Source: Cokeromyces recurvatus (Eukaryota > Mucoromycota > Mucoromycetes > Mucorales > Mucoraceae). From it: DNA of 64,000 nt. The position numbers and the translations under genes are program-made. Positions 50,017 to 62,385 of the stretch are shown here, one piece after another. A model generated the notes under the pieces. The model did no database searches. It was given only the letters and a program-made list of their open reading frames with translations, and was not told where the DNA came from. Every line of letters begins with the position of its first letter. The first letter of the stretch is position 1. The stretch lies in NCBI RefSeq assembly GCF_025118155.1, contig NW_026251419.1, positions 124,001 to 188,000 on the forward strand, read 5' to 3'.

Positions 50017-51430
50017 CTAACTTGAGCTATGTTCAGATAGTGTTACTCTTGCTGTGACGCATTCTTCCAAAATTCCATTTAATGAATTATAATAAGTAGA
50101 TTGACGAGAGAGAACGGGTTGTAAGGCAGTTGGCCGTGAACTAGAAGAAGAATATGAAGAAGGGGTAGACAAGGTATCTGATAATAAAGGTGGATGAGTT
50201 CCTTCAACTTTTGTATCTTCAGGAGCATGATTTTTTTTTATCATAAATGATTTATGAGCACGTTGCTTTTCACTTGAAAATACTGTCTTGATCTTTTCTA
50301 CAAAATTATGATTTGTTGTATGTGATTGCTTTGATGTGGATGGGATTCTTGTTACCGCTTCATCTTGATCATCACTCATATGATGATCTTCTAAAACTAT
50401 CGTTGCTCGACGATTTCTAGTCTCTTGTGATGCTAATAAAAGATAGTAGATATATTAGAACTTTTAGTTTCTTTTTTTTTTCTTTTTTTTTAAAAAAAAA
50501 TAAAATAAATAAATAAAAAAATAAATAAATAAAAAAAAAAATAAAATAAAAAGAAAAATCTTTCACCTTGTTGATCTTCTATATCAGAAAGACCAGATAA
50601 ACTAGTGCTACTAGTTACTAATGTTGTCGATAGAGGAGGCTCTGATATGCAGTTAGATGGCCTTGTATCATCTGGTAATGATTTCTTTTTTTGAAGACCC
50701 AATTTTTCAATCACTTCTTCGGTTTCAATAGCCACACTTGCATCTAAATCAGAATAAGTTCGACAAATAGGACATTGAAAACCAGGATAACTATCAAAGA
50801 GAGGACGAATACATTTAAAATGATATGAATGCGAACACGGAGCAACGAAAAGGGCCTGAAATGGAGCTAAAGCATAAAGACAAATGCAGCATTCTTCTAC
50901 TTCAATTTCATTGTCATTCTTTTCTGCTGTTGAAACATGTGTCAAACTACGAAGATTATTAAAGACGGATAAGCTGTAGGAAAGTGGACAAGATTGTTGA
51001 GGTCGATTCACTTCAAATCTCATTCTGACAGATCTATAGATTTCTTCATAACCCCCTTGATAGTCTACCCCAAGCTGCACTAAATCACCATCTCGAATTT
51101 CAACTGCTCGGCTTTCTGTATTGGCTGGACTAAGTCGTACATGATTTACAAATGTGCCGGATGATGACTTTGTATCTTTAAGTTGAATCTATTTAGAAAA
51201 GGAAACAAAAAAAAACCAGATGATGCGTTAATTATAAAACTTAAATTTTTGTGTAAGCTAAGGAGCAGCTATGCTCATGTGTACAGAAAAAAAAATAGAA
51301 AAGGGAAAAACAAAATAAAAAAGTTGCATATTATATAATGCAACTATTAATTTTTTTATCATCTGCCACCACAACTTATTCAATACAGCTTATTTATAAC
51401 TCTCTTTTTTTTTCCTAATTTTTTAAGCTA

Positions 51431-51472
<42 letters not shown>

Positions 51473-51866
51473 TTTCCTTCATTATTTAGCCAAACTTCAC
51501 AATGGATCTTGATACAACTTTACTTTTAAAGGATATATGATTTTGAACAGATGATCTGTCAGTAAATCTTCCTATTTTAATAACACGACCCATTTCCAAA
51601 TCACGTTCAATTATATTAAATATAAGGCTTCTACTTGGATTTTCAATACTAGGTACAATCCGAATATGAACATTAGGTATAAGTTGATTTTCTTCAACTA
51701 TAGATATGGAAGGTGAGTTAGGTATTGTCATATTTGTAGTTGATCTAGGAGTCCTTCTACCAAATAATGTACTGGTGCCTAATGTTCTTCTAAAAGATGA
51801 AGTAGTAGTATTATTCTGTTGTTGTGATGATTCCAAACTATTATTCTCGGTATACTGAGAAGCCAT
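50017..51866 (-). CDS. FHA-RING E3 ubiquitin ligase, Dma1/Dma2-like
   Basis: Yeast Dma1/2 and S. pombe Dma1 (relatives of human RNF8/CHFR) ubiquitinate regulators of spindle position and cytokinesis. From ATG 51866: a Ser/Thr-rich leader, then an FHA domain (VIKIGRFTDRSS, FKSKVVSRSHCEVW, DTKSSSGTFVN, LSPANTES, DGDLVQLGVDYQGG), then a C3HC4-type RING (CCICLYALAPFQALFVAPCSH...YHFKCI...CPICR, about 50745-50890), then a basic/Ser-rich tail of about 140 residues. Three exons: 51472-51866, 50567-51188, 50017-50432, with introns 51189-51471 (containing a 36-T run that abuts the donor) and 50433-50566. One frame break at 51504-51505 (CC, one C lost) inside VVSRSHCEVW. Confidence 0.9.
51434..51469. 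repeat. T(36) homopolymer at the 5' end of a Dma intron
   Basis: On the coding strand the donor is GTAAAAA and the A run starts at its third base, so the splice donor is embedded in the homopolymer. Confidence 0.9.
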
Positions 51867-52750
51867 TGCTAAGCAAATAAATTCTGCCATCAATACACAA
51901 AATTATATAATAATAAGAAACAATTTCTCTGGGAAAAAAAAATGAAAATGAAAAGAATGAGAAAAGGAGAAAGGAGGAGATAGAAAGAAAAAAGTTAAAA
52001 AAAAAAGCAAAAGCAATTTTAAGAACGTCATGCGATGTTTTGCATTTTACATCCTTCCATTTCCGTAACACTAGATACACACTTGGTTATGACTATTTTA
52101 TAATGAAGATTTATCGCTTATATATTTGTAAATTATGTATTAAAATACAGGAGATAGTAGCCTGATAAACCGTAATGTATACACAAGAATCCATTATATG
52201 CCTCGTTTTTTTTACTATTGTTATAATTGATACATTAGTATGTAAAACGACTTTTTATACGTTACCTATTAGAATACACATATACACATCTTATTAGTCT
52301 TCTGATTACTTGCATATTATATCTTTTTAATACCGGATCACAAACACATACATCATCATTTCTGCTGTATCATTCTCGTGCATATATTGATTATACTAAA
52401 ACATATATTTATATACAAATGTAATCCATTTTATCTATTATTTAATGAGATGTATAGGATAAAATAGAATTGAATTCAAATCAAAATAATTCTAAAAACG
52501 CTTATTTGAAGAAGGGGAGGGCCCTTTGAATTAACATAATAAAGCTTTACATATGTCTGATGACAAAGTAGGAAAAAGACCGTTTTTTATTTCCTTTTTT
52601 CATAATAAACTTGCTTTCTTTTTTTACTCCTAATATTCATAAAAGTATATACCAAATAAAGTAAGTAAAGTATACTAATATATGATGCATAAAGAAGCCC
52701 TCTCTATCTCATTCTTATAATATATATATATGGTATATAAATATATATAC

Positions 52751-52783
<33 letters not shown>

Positions 52784-53124
52784 TAGAGTTGATTAGATTT
52801 ATATAGCTGATACAGTTAGGCTGGTAGATATGGCGGTTACAAAAAAAAATAATTGTCGGTTAGATTCAAATACGAATATGAGGTTTAATCCATTGCACTT
52901 AATTTTACGGTGCTTAACTGAATCACATAGTACCTTCACACATTTCATTCAATAGAAGAGTAACTTTGAATTTTGTTTTAATCTTATTGTTTCTATCCAA
53001 GAATATTTTCGATAAATCAAATACAATTTTTTATTATTAAAACATGGTCATCAATGCAATTCAGACAAATAAGAGATCCAAGGGTAAGAAGAGAGATAAG
53101 GAATTGTATTGATAATGGTGTATA

Positions 53125-53172
<48 letters not shown>

Positions 53173-53322
53173 TTAGACACTAGTCATGGGTACCAGTAGG
53201 AGGATGGTCATAAAAATGGACATGTAAAGAAGATGTTGTACATGAAGATAAATGTAGATGTAATGGATATAAAGTGAGAAATTTCATGTTCAAAGTGAGA
53301 GGGAAGATCGGCATGAGGACAT
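51867..53322. other. intergenic, no gene seen
   Basis: AT-rich. Contains (GATA)8 at 52751-52782 and A(43) at 53128-53170. No coding frame or RNA gene recognised; the part next to 51867 should be the promoter of the Dma-like gene. Confidence 0.5.
53128..53170. repeat. A(43) homopolymer
   Basis: Uninterrupted A run, about 150 bases past the stop of the small minus-strand gene at 53323. Confidence 0.95.
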
Positions 53323-53651
53323 TCAAGAGATGATTTCTTTCGTGAGCTTCTTCTTTTTTTCAAAGTCTTCAATTTCCACCAAAATACCCTGACGTTCCTC
53401 CATGATTTCCTTGATTCGACTGCCCAATTCATTCAATCGAGCCTTCTTTGTAACATATTCATCTTCAAGGAGCTGCAAACCTTCTTCAAAGACCCTAATC
53501 AATCAAGTAAATGTAACAAATATGAAAGTCAACAAAATATATGCATTGAACTTTGCGCTTTGCGTACCTTTTCCACTTTGTTGTGATTGTTGGCTGTGGG
53601 CTTCTTGGTTCTGGAGGTTGGGAGGTTAATTCTGAAGATTGGGAGTGTCAT
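53323..53651 (-). CDS. possible small coiled-coil protein (about 85-90 aa)
   Basis: Weakly supported. Exon 2 (53323-53494) reads VFEEGLQLLEDEYVTKKARL then NELGSRIKEIMEERQGILVE and ends KKKKLTKEIIS, a convincing heptad helix. A good intron (53495-53567, GTACGC...TTAG) joins it in frame to a Pro/Gln/Thr-rich exon 1 (SSELTSQPPEPRSPQP...). The ATG at 53651 is one frame off exon 1 and would need an indel, as seen elsewhere here. It could instead be the 3' end of a larger broken gene. Function unknown. Confidence 0.4.
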
Positions 53652-54180
53652 GGTTGTAAGATTTATAACTTAATTCAATAAGATAAATAGTCATAATAGA
53701 ATATAGTGTACTTGTACAATAATTCTGTCTACAGACATATTATGCATATTTACTCTTGTATAGAAAAATAACTAATAAAAGTCTTACATCTAAAAATATT
53801 ATTGTTCTGCTGAATATAAATTTATAAGTTAAACTGGGGTAAACACACGTAATAATTGATTCCACTCAGAGGACACACATTAGTTATAAAAATAAATATA
53901 TACAAAAGACACGGATCTATATCTATAATAACTCTTAGTAATCGTTCTATAATTATATTATCACATACAATTTATTATGTTTTATCTTCTTATTACTCAT
54001 CATCCTTATCCACAAAATATATAAATACTCTTATACTATTAACTCTTATTTTGTATACTTGTAGTTGAATTAGAATTGAATTAATTCACTTTTATCTTAA
54101 TAATCTTATTGACAAGTCTTAACGTACTTCTTCTGTCTGTCTTATTTTTTATTTCTTTTATTTTTATTTTAATTCTTAAA
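53652..54180. other. 3' flank of the Fanzor relic, no gene
   Basis: AT-rich. In TnpB/Fanzor elements the guide (omega) RNA is encoded at and beyond the 3' end of the nuclease gene, which on this strand is here. I cannot identify a structured RNA or terminal repeat by eye. Confidence 0.35.
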
Positions 54181-56780
54181 CCTACCTAAACCACAACACT
54201 ACGGCGATTGATGAAAATAAAAAAAAAATGATCAAGCTGATCTAGTGGGGAGGAACATGGAAGGATGATCGTAGCCATTCCAGATGTATGACAAAATGAG
54301 CTACATGTTCTTAGCAGCATTATGATCCCTTTGCCACAGTGGTCGACAATTTTTGCAAGCAAGAACACTGGAACCTTTCATATTTCTACTTTTTTGAGCG
54401 AATTATTGTAGTATTTGTGGCATATTTTTGATGTCTTGAACTCATCAATAGTTATCGCCTAAAGATCACCTTCTTTCTCCCTCCTCTTAATCGCTCTCAA
54501 CAGAACACCAGTAGCACCGCATTTGTTTCCTTTAAGATTTACGCCATCTTTTCCAAACATTCCTGCTCCAAAAACTATTAGCGGGACCTTGGCGGCATCT
54601 TGACTAAACTTTGCGGACCTCCGTTTTATTCTATATTATGAAATACATCAATTAACATGAAAAAAAAAGTCTGATGGTTTACTTGGCCACAGTCATTCCG
54701 GGAACACATGAGCTATTTTTTTCCTTTCTTCTCTTTTTTTTTTTTCCTTTGCTTTCTGTCATACTTCTTGCCACCGTTTATTGTCATATTGACCATGATG
54801 TGAGCCGCTTTTTGTCTTTGTTAATGTAAATAAAACCAATCTTTTGCTCTTTGAAAGCCATAGAAATTGAACAAGACTTGTCTGTGGCGTAGCATATACT
54901 CTACATACTTGTTGTGTAATTCTATTGATTTGTCTTGGCCGTAGGCATTTCTGATTCAATAGACGTGATACCTCCCTCATTTTTCAGCTTTTCTGTCTTT
55001 TCTGATAGTTTGTGGATCCAGTCATAGTGTAATATTCTTTCGTATTACATCCTCTTATTTGTTGGACGTCCCCAACCCAACAGCCGCAGTAAATACAGAC
55101 TTCCTACCAGGGTCGACAGAGGCAGGCCTAAAAGCACTCTCAACTTCATTATAAGTAAAATCTTGGAGCATCAAGTTATGTGATCCAATGATATTATCTT
55201 TGCGTCATCTGTTGAACACAAAGTCGATTACAAACCTGTCTGACCTTACATAATTGTTGAACAAGATTGTATTCTCTTCGTTTGGCATTAATTGTGATAC
55301 TATAGTTTATCAACAATTTACTATTAGTTTGTTTTTCTTTAAAAAAAAAATCTTTTTTTTAACAAAACTTACTCTCTGAAGCGCAATTTACTAAAATCAA
55401 AAAACACAATAGAAAAATTTTAGTTTATGTTCATAATTCTGTGGTAGCCTCTCCTTGACAAAACAAGATAACGAATTTACGGTAATGTTAACAAATCTAC
55501 ACTGAAACGATGGTTTTCGTGAGAGACTGAGCAACGTGGGTAATGGGAGCCGCCTCACATGAAATGGAAACTCTTTTCGATCTTAATGTTCCTTTTCAAA
55601 AACAGAATATAGTTTCCTAGCGATTTTGAAAGGTTTTTCAAAAGATACTGGTTCATTAATGGAGTCTGCGCAAGAGATCGCATTGTTCTCTGATTTCCAG
55701 CTTCAAATAAATTCGACAAAATAAGACTAGCTGGTCATTCTGGTTCACCTTTAGAGGCATATTGATAGCAATATTTTTTTTTTTTGACAATAAGTCTGGC
55801 ATCATCAGATTTCATGGACTACGAATAAATAGTGTGAAATTTAATGGAATAAAGTTATATTATTAATGACTTACTGGGCACATATTTTGAATCAAGAAAC
55901 ACAAGTAGTACAACACTCTCTTTTCAAACGTTTCTACAACCGCAATCAGGTATGCAGCAGATACTTCAACGCACGCTTCTGTTAGACATTGAGTGCTACC
56001 ACTAGCCAGCTTTACTCTATTAATAGTAATAGTATTTTTTTTTTGGAAGTTGTTCAATCATCAAGTAATCCAGATGGGATCGCCAGCGCTGTTTGTAACA
56101 CGTTTGTCCCTGACTAACTGACACATAGAATACCAGAATGACTGTTGAAAAATAGAAGCTGGAGTATTTTCATTTGAATGGATAATGATGTAATGATTTA
56201 CAAATATTTGAGCTCTAAAAAAAGTAACTTTCGAACATCTTCGCTTGCAGGGAGGATCCTATTTTTAAGTACACTTCTGTACCAATCATTTACACAGGTA
56301 TCAAGTGGAAGTTTCCTGGTGAACGTTTGAAACCCTGTCCCCAAGTTTTCGGTAAGAACTTCTAGTTTACCAAGTATAAGTTGAGGGCAATCAGGAGAAC
56401 GTTTTGATTTATGACTGCTGCTACCACAAGATCTATATTTTTTTTTTGTTTGAGTCCATTTCTACCCGCTGCCGCTTTGCTTGTCTCTTGATATTCTTGG
56501 TTTCTGAACTTTGTTATTTCTGGCTTGTACCGACTATCAAAAAGAGTTAGAATGTATAAAACTTATCCGTTTGTGTTTACTCATCGTTATCTGCTTAGTC
56601 TTCTTTATAAAGTCTACATTTATAATAGTTTTTATTATAATGCCCGGTTTGTTTACAATCCTTGCATGTTGGCTGTGATTTCTCTCCCAAGTAGATATAG
56701 TGCTTATGAGAAACAAAGCAGCTTTAAAATATCTCATACTCTATACCTAACGCTCTGCTTTCTTTTACTGCTTCAATCGT
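54180..56780 (-). pseudogene. decayed Fanzor (eukaryotic TnpB-like RNA-guided nuclease) gene
   Basis: Fanzors are eukaryotic relatives of TnpB, RuvC nucleases carried by transposons and guided by an omega RNA. In broken minus-strand frames, N- to C-terminus: two zinc knuckles (CKDCKQTGHYNKNYYKC, about 56640-56690; CGSSSHKSKRSPDC, about 56393-56434), helical segments (VLTENLGTGFQTFTRKLPLD; PASIFQQSFWYS; VVETFEKRVLYYL), YVRSDRFVIDFVF, the RuvC-I-like SAFRPASVDPGRKSVFTAAVG (about 55070-55135), VPLIVFGAGMFGKDGVNLKG (54535-54600), TIDEFKTSK, and the terminal Cys pair plus RuvC-III-like CKNCRPLWQRDHNAAKN (54307-54357). Disabled by in-frame stops (54378-54380, 54459-54461, 55055-55057 and others) and many frame shifts. 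The family call rests on remembered motifs; element ends were not found. N-terminal limits are approximate. Confidence 0.75.
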
Positions 56781-57229
56781 GTTAAGAATTATGGATTTAT
56801 ACATTTTCTTGGATATTAAAAAAAAAGAGAGAGAGAGAAAGTAAAGAAAAATAAAACTGATGTATAGTAAGCTATTAAAATGGGTGCTTTGACCACATTG
56901 TTCTTTCAAAAAAAATAAAATAAAGTACTTGTTCATCAATTAATAACGCAGATTGTAAAGAAAGTCTAACGCTAGATAAGAAAAATTATAAGCGCAAGTT
57001 GGGGGATAAGTCAAAATGCAAATTGAAATTTATTGTTAGCATATTATTAAGAATTCAATATCTGTAATATGAATTTCAGCCAGCGCAATTTGCTACCACG
57101 CTCACTGTACTACATAACTTTTTTTTTCTAGAACATATAACATAATTTTTTCTTACAAGTAGGACATATTTTTTTTTAAAGAAAAAAAAAAAGATTAAAT
57201 GTATAAAGAAAGGAAGCACAAAGCAAGAT
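56781..57229. other. intergenic, no gene
   Basis: AT-rich spacer between the Fanzor relic and the TEA-gene stop, with (GA)n at 56826-56840. Nothing supported. Confidence 0.5.
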
Positions 57230-59487
57230 TTAATTGGATGTGCCTTTATCAAATTCTTTTTGTTCAACAAGTGAGACTTCAATTGGACCAGTGCCTCTTT
57301 TAAATTCATAAATTAATGTTAATAAAAATGAAGAATTATTACTGATTTTTGTTAAAGGGTATTTATATTCAATATCTTCAAATGTCTAATTTTTTTTTTT
57401 GAAGACAAAAAAAAAAAAAAAAAAAAAAAGAGGAAGGTTAGCCATTATTATAAAGAAACAAATTCTCATTATTATTTACCTGAATAATACACAAGTTATT
57501 AATAGCAATATCTACCTCTTCCCATGATTGAAGCGTTCTTATGCCTTTCATAAATGCATCAAAAAATTGATTCACAAATGCAAAACTATACATGTATTTT
57601 CCTTCATTAATCCAAAGTGCTTGTTGAACTTCTTTTGATTCCAATACAACATTTCCGAAAGAGTAAATTGTGGTTGTGCATTCAATTGTACGACGCGTCT
57701 GTGATTCAAAGAAAGATGTATTATTAAATGCAAACCCCGAAATATCGAGATTCAAATCAAGATTTATCTAAAAATATACATATATGGATATAAGCTTTCA
57801 AAATTTCTATCTGTTTTGTTTATACTATTTATGTGTATTCATTTTTTTTATATATATACTTTTGCCAGTAGTAGAGTATGTTCTTTAGAAGAGGATTGAC
57901 GCATTAGAAGGGTATCTAAAATAGGACACTTATCTTTTGAAATAACGTCTGCCGATACGTTCGGTAAGCAATCAAAAGCAATGAGGTAATTGAGACAAGT
58001 TGTGTGAAAAGGGCTGGCATGGATCACAAGGCATACTATAATCAAGATAGAGACAAAAATAATTAGGCCATAATCCACATGGCAAACTATTATTATTATT
58101 ATTATCATTATTGTTATTGTTTGATTTATTTGGTTGAGCCTTTGTGGAATTCGTTTCGGTTGGTATACTAAAGGTTTCATCGAATGAGGGCATAAGAGGT
58201 TCGTTCTCTAATAGAGCTGTAAACATGTCATTTGAGGAATGGATTAGTGTGTTTCCAAGATTTATATCGCCAAAAAAGAAAGGATCTGGTATGGATTATT
58301 GGGTTTCATTGTTACTGGATCTATTATATTTGATAAAAGTGGATTGAATTGGAACATAGAAAAGGCTTGTGGCTGATGAGACGGATCGTGATACATAAAA
58401 TCAAAAAGGTATTCATTGGATGATGGCGATGATTGAATGGATGATTCATCAGAAGAAAATGAGTCAATAGAACAAAATGTATTCATTTTAACAGCATTAG
58501 GTACTACTGGATGCTGACAGTAAAATTGTTGATGATGAAATTCAATAGGTGATAAGGGTTGCATATGAATCAAGTTATGGTTACGATGGTTACCATTATT
58601 ATCTAAATCTACATAATCTGTCAAAAGACGCATAACTTTATCAAACAAGTTAGTAACCTATTTATTCTTTTTTTTTAATTTTTTTTTTAAAAAAAAGAAA
58701 AAAAAAAAGACTCAATAATAATTGTAATTCTTACAGTAAGCATCTCCTTTACGAGTATTCTTTAATACTTGGATATGTGACGAAACTTGCTTTCTCGTAC
58801 GAATTTTAGACGTTTTGCGAAATATATATTCTGAAATAAGTTCGTTTCGGCCTTTTTTTTTTTTATTTTGTGAGCATGTGTATATATGAAAAAAAAGGGG
58901 GGAAAGTTAAATACAATAGATCAAAAATACGAGGGAATTAAAAAAAAGGGGGGAGGGAAGAAGGTAGGGAAAAGGAGGGAAAAGAAGGATAATAATTATT
59001 AAATTTAAATCACGTAATATTGATAGATCGTACTTACCACAGGGTTTTCCATTGACAAGAATTTTTCTTCTGCCTAATTTAGGAATTGATTCAAGGGCTA
59101 AAGCAAAATAAATTTTATTATCACTTTTATACATACTATTGTATATTCAATATACCTTCAATAAAAGCAGCTTCTACATCTGGAGGCCATACCTGCTCTT
59201 CTTTATCTTTTTTTAGATTAAAAAATGATCATTAACATTTGATATTTTTTTTTTAAAAAAATAAAAAAGAAGTTTTTATTATTGGGATCTTTACTCATAA
59301 TGGCATCTATTTCACTATTATTATTATCGATAGATATAATTGAATCTTTTCGATGTTGTTCGTTATTATGTCGACACATTGAATTAAGTATTGTTTGTTG
59401 TTCATGTATTAATTGATGTTGGTTCATAGAATTTGAATTATTATTGTTATGATGATGAATGAATGAATCTTGCGAATAAGCTAACAT
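57230..59487 (-). CDS. TEA/ATTS-domain transcription factor (TEAD/Tec1/AbaA family)
   Basis: DNA-binding regulator of development in fungi (Tec1, AbaA) and of growth in animals (TEAD). From ATG 59487: a His/Asn/Gln-rich leader, then the TEA domain over three exons: [56 protein letters not shown] followed by [15 protein letters not shown] (58745-59215). A disordered middle follows (Asn runs, [13 protein letters not shown]), then a C-terminal region resembling the TEAD co-activator-binding fold ([58 protein letters not shown]). It ends FDKGTSN at 57230-57232. The join between the leader exon and VWPPDVE (59190-59270) is unclear, and a break occurs near 58265. Introns near 59100-59155, 58855-59035, 57770-57860 and 57385-57480. 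Confidence 0.85.
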
Positions 59488-60430
59488 GGTATTTAATTAT
59501 TTGATATAATATATGTATATGTATTCTTTGTAAGTTATGGATATTATAAAGTATGAAAGAAATGAAGAAAAGAAAAAACAAAAGAAAGAGAGAGAGAGAG
59601 AATCGAGTACTATAAGTTATTACAAATAGCTCAAAGCTTTTTTTTTTTTTGATTAAATAAGTCTATATAGTAATTTAATATTAAAAAAATGGAGAGGAGG
59701 CAAAGGGGAGAAGCAGGGATGTAAAGGTAAAGAAGAGGGGAGAGAAAGAGAAAGAGGGGGTAATAAAAGGTGCAAAGAGTGGATTATCTTGTAGAAAATA
59801 AAAGAACAAAAAATAAATAAATAAATGCATCCACATATATAAACTCTTACTTATATAACGATTTTATTGAATTATTAAATCTTTTTGTTCATGAAACTCA
59901 TAAGACCAAACTTATGTTGTTGTTGTTTTTTTTTCTTTTGTTTATATAATCAGAATAAATGATATAACTTTTTTTTTCCTTCCTTCTTTTCTCTTACGAA
60001 CATAATTGTATTGTAAAACGAAAGTACATACTATGTCCTAGAAGATAGTAATAATAAGGGAAATTACTATACTGAACGAGAAGGTCAAGATTTTTTATGG
60101 TTGACAAATAATTTCTAAAATAAAAAGATTAACGTTTTGATTCTTCATGTCAAATTGATATACTTTTTATGCAGGATGAAGAATCACGATAAAAAATATT
60201 TAATTTATGAAGCGTCATATTGCTTGTTTCTGTCCTTCCCCCCCTTTTTTTTTATTTTTTTTTCTTTTTTCATTTAAACATGGATAATAATAAAAAGAAA
60301 ATATTTTGTATTAGGCATTTTAACAAATAAACTGAAACATCATTATTTATGTCATTCAATTGAATATACAAATAAATAAGCTTACATTTATACAGTCAAT
60401 CTTCATCGCCATCTCTCTCTCTCTCTCTCT
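59488..60430. other. upstream region of the TEA gene
   Basis: No gene. The stretch 59590-59760 is strongly purine-rich on the plus strand (GAGAGA, AGGGGAG, GAGGGGG), a mirror-like polypurine tract. The rest is AT-rich, with (CT)n at 60413-60430. Confidence 0.5.
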
Positions 60431-60753
60431 TTAATCTTTTTTCAATTTGATTTTTATAACTGGCGATCTATTCATATATTTCCTTATTAAGTGTTCTATA
60501 TATCTACTACACAAAGCATTGCTTAGATCCATTATAAACTTGATTGTTTCTCCTTCTTTGATCTCAGTAATTTCTATTTCGTTCTATTTTATAATGTAAA
60601 TGATATTAACCTTTTGTTCATGAATGATTATTTCTTGTTCTTGTGTATCAATTACCCTCAAGTAGTTGTAGATTAATTTTCGAATAAAAGTGATCCTATT
60701 AAGCAATTTTCTGAATAAATATGAACCGTCAACAGTTAAAACTCTCTCTCTCT

Positions 60754-60792
<39 letters not shown>

Positions 60793-62354
60793 CAGGAACC
60801 ACTTGTAAGAAATCTTGGCTTTTTTAACAGAAACAAGCTACAAGTAGTATTTCTTTTATATTTTTTGACAAACTATCTATTGTTTCAAACTGATTTTATT
60901 ATTATAAAAGAAATGTAATTTTACTTGTTTATTTATGAATAACATGCATACAACGATTTATAAAGACGAATATCATTTAATAGTCAAGTATCTAAATAAT
61001 TATGTATGTATGTGTGTATGTGTGTGTGTGTGTATGCGTATATCTTTTCCTTTTTATATATATATATATATATATCTTTCGTTTAAATTCCAAATAATAG
61101 TTGTTGTTGCTGTTGTGCTGTTGTTGCTGCTGCTGTTGTTGCTTCTTTCTTTTTAATGATTTGGCTGCATAATGTCTTATCAATTGTAATTGGTCTTCTC
61201 TTAAATCAGTTAAATAGACATATATATTTTCTCCAATGACTTCATGAAATGCAACAATAGCTTCTACGCAAGATTTTCTTATGTGAATGAAAGGATGATT
61301 GATACCCTACAAATATATACATATTTAATGAGAAATTTTGTCTATCCCAAGTTTAATATTATAAACCTTAAAAAATGCATTCACACAGCCTTTGCTTAAC
61401 CATTCATCAATATAAAATTTATCATTGATTTCTTTAACGCATTTTGAAAGGTATATAAAGGCTAATCCAATTGGATGATATGGATTATCCAATTTGATGG
61501 AATCGAAGGGTGTAATCACAAGACGATATACAATGAATGCCATTAACATTTCGAATGTCGTAGAAGGACTTAATGTACCTAAAACTGCATCTAATGCATC
61601 TTCTGCAGCCATACGTATCTAAAAAAAAAAAAAAAAATTGTTAAAAAAAAAAAAATAGATGTATACACTTTTATCACTACTTTACAGTTGAATTAGAACT
61701 AATTCGAACTTTTAATAATTTCTCTAACAATCTTGACTCTAAACTTGCACCATCCTCATTCACTTGTCGTTCATAAAATCGAAAGAGACCTGCTTGAGTA
61801 ACGGCTAATTGACGTATACATTCAAGAGCCAAGACTGTCACCCTTTCTTGCCCCTCATCATCATCATCATCATCATCACCATTATTATTGTTACTATATA
61901 AGGCAAGATAACTTGTACAGTTTCAACAAAATTGCCCGCATCCTTTCTAGAGTCTCCTGCCCAAGTCTCACCACCTATCTCCTCTGCTCCTCCTTGATCC
62001 CATCGTCTTCGTATCGGTACCTCTCTAAAAATTCGATTCATCTTTCGAAATGTATTGATTGGATCTGTTCAAGTTTATCAATCAAATTATAAAGTAATCC
62101 TGTCTTATCCTTTCCTACACTACGAACATTTTCTTTAAAGATAGGGTTACTAAAGTTGACTTGTTTCGGGGCAAAAAAGGGAACAAATTGAGGTTCTGGG
62201 AATTTTTCAAGATCTGGAACGCTTGTAGTCATAATGTTGTAGTATTTTCGATTGATACAATCATTTGTAGACTATTCATAAAATAAAAATAGATGTGTAT
62301 ATGTATAGGTATACGTAATTAAATGAAATAATAATTTGGTCTTACCGGAAGCTC

Positions 62355-62385
<31 letters not shown>

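Noticed and set aside
60721..60918. Plus-strand ORF with poly-Phe
   Set aside because: Runs through a T tract opposite the minus-strand coding exon; no gene-like features.
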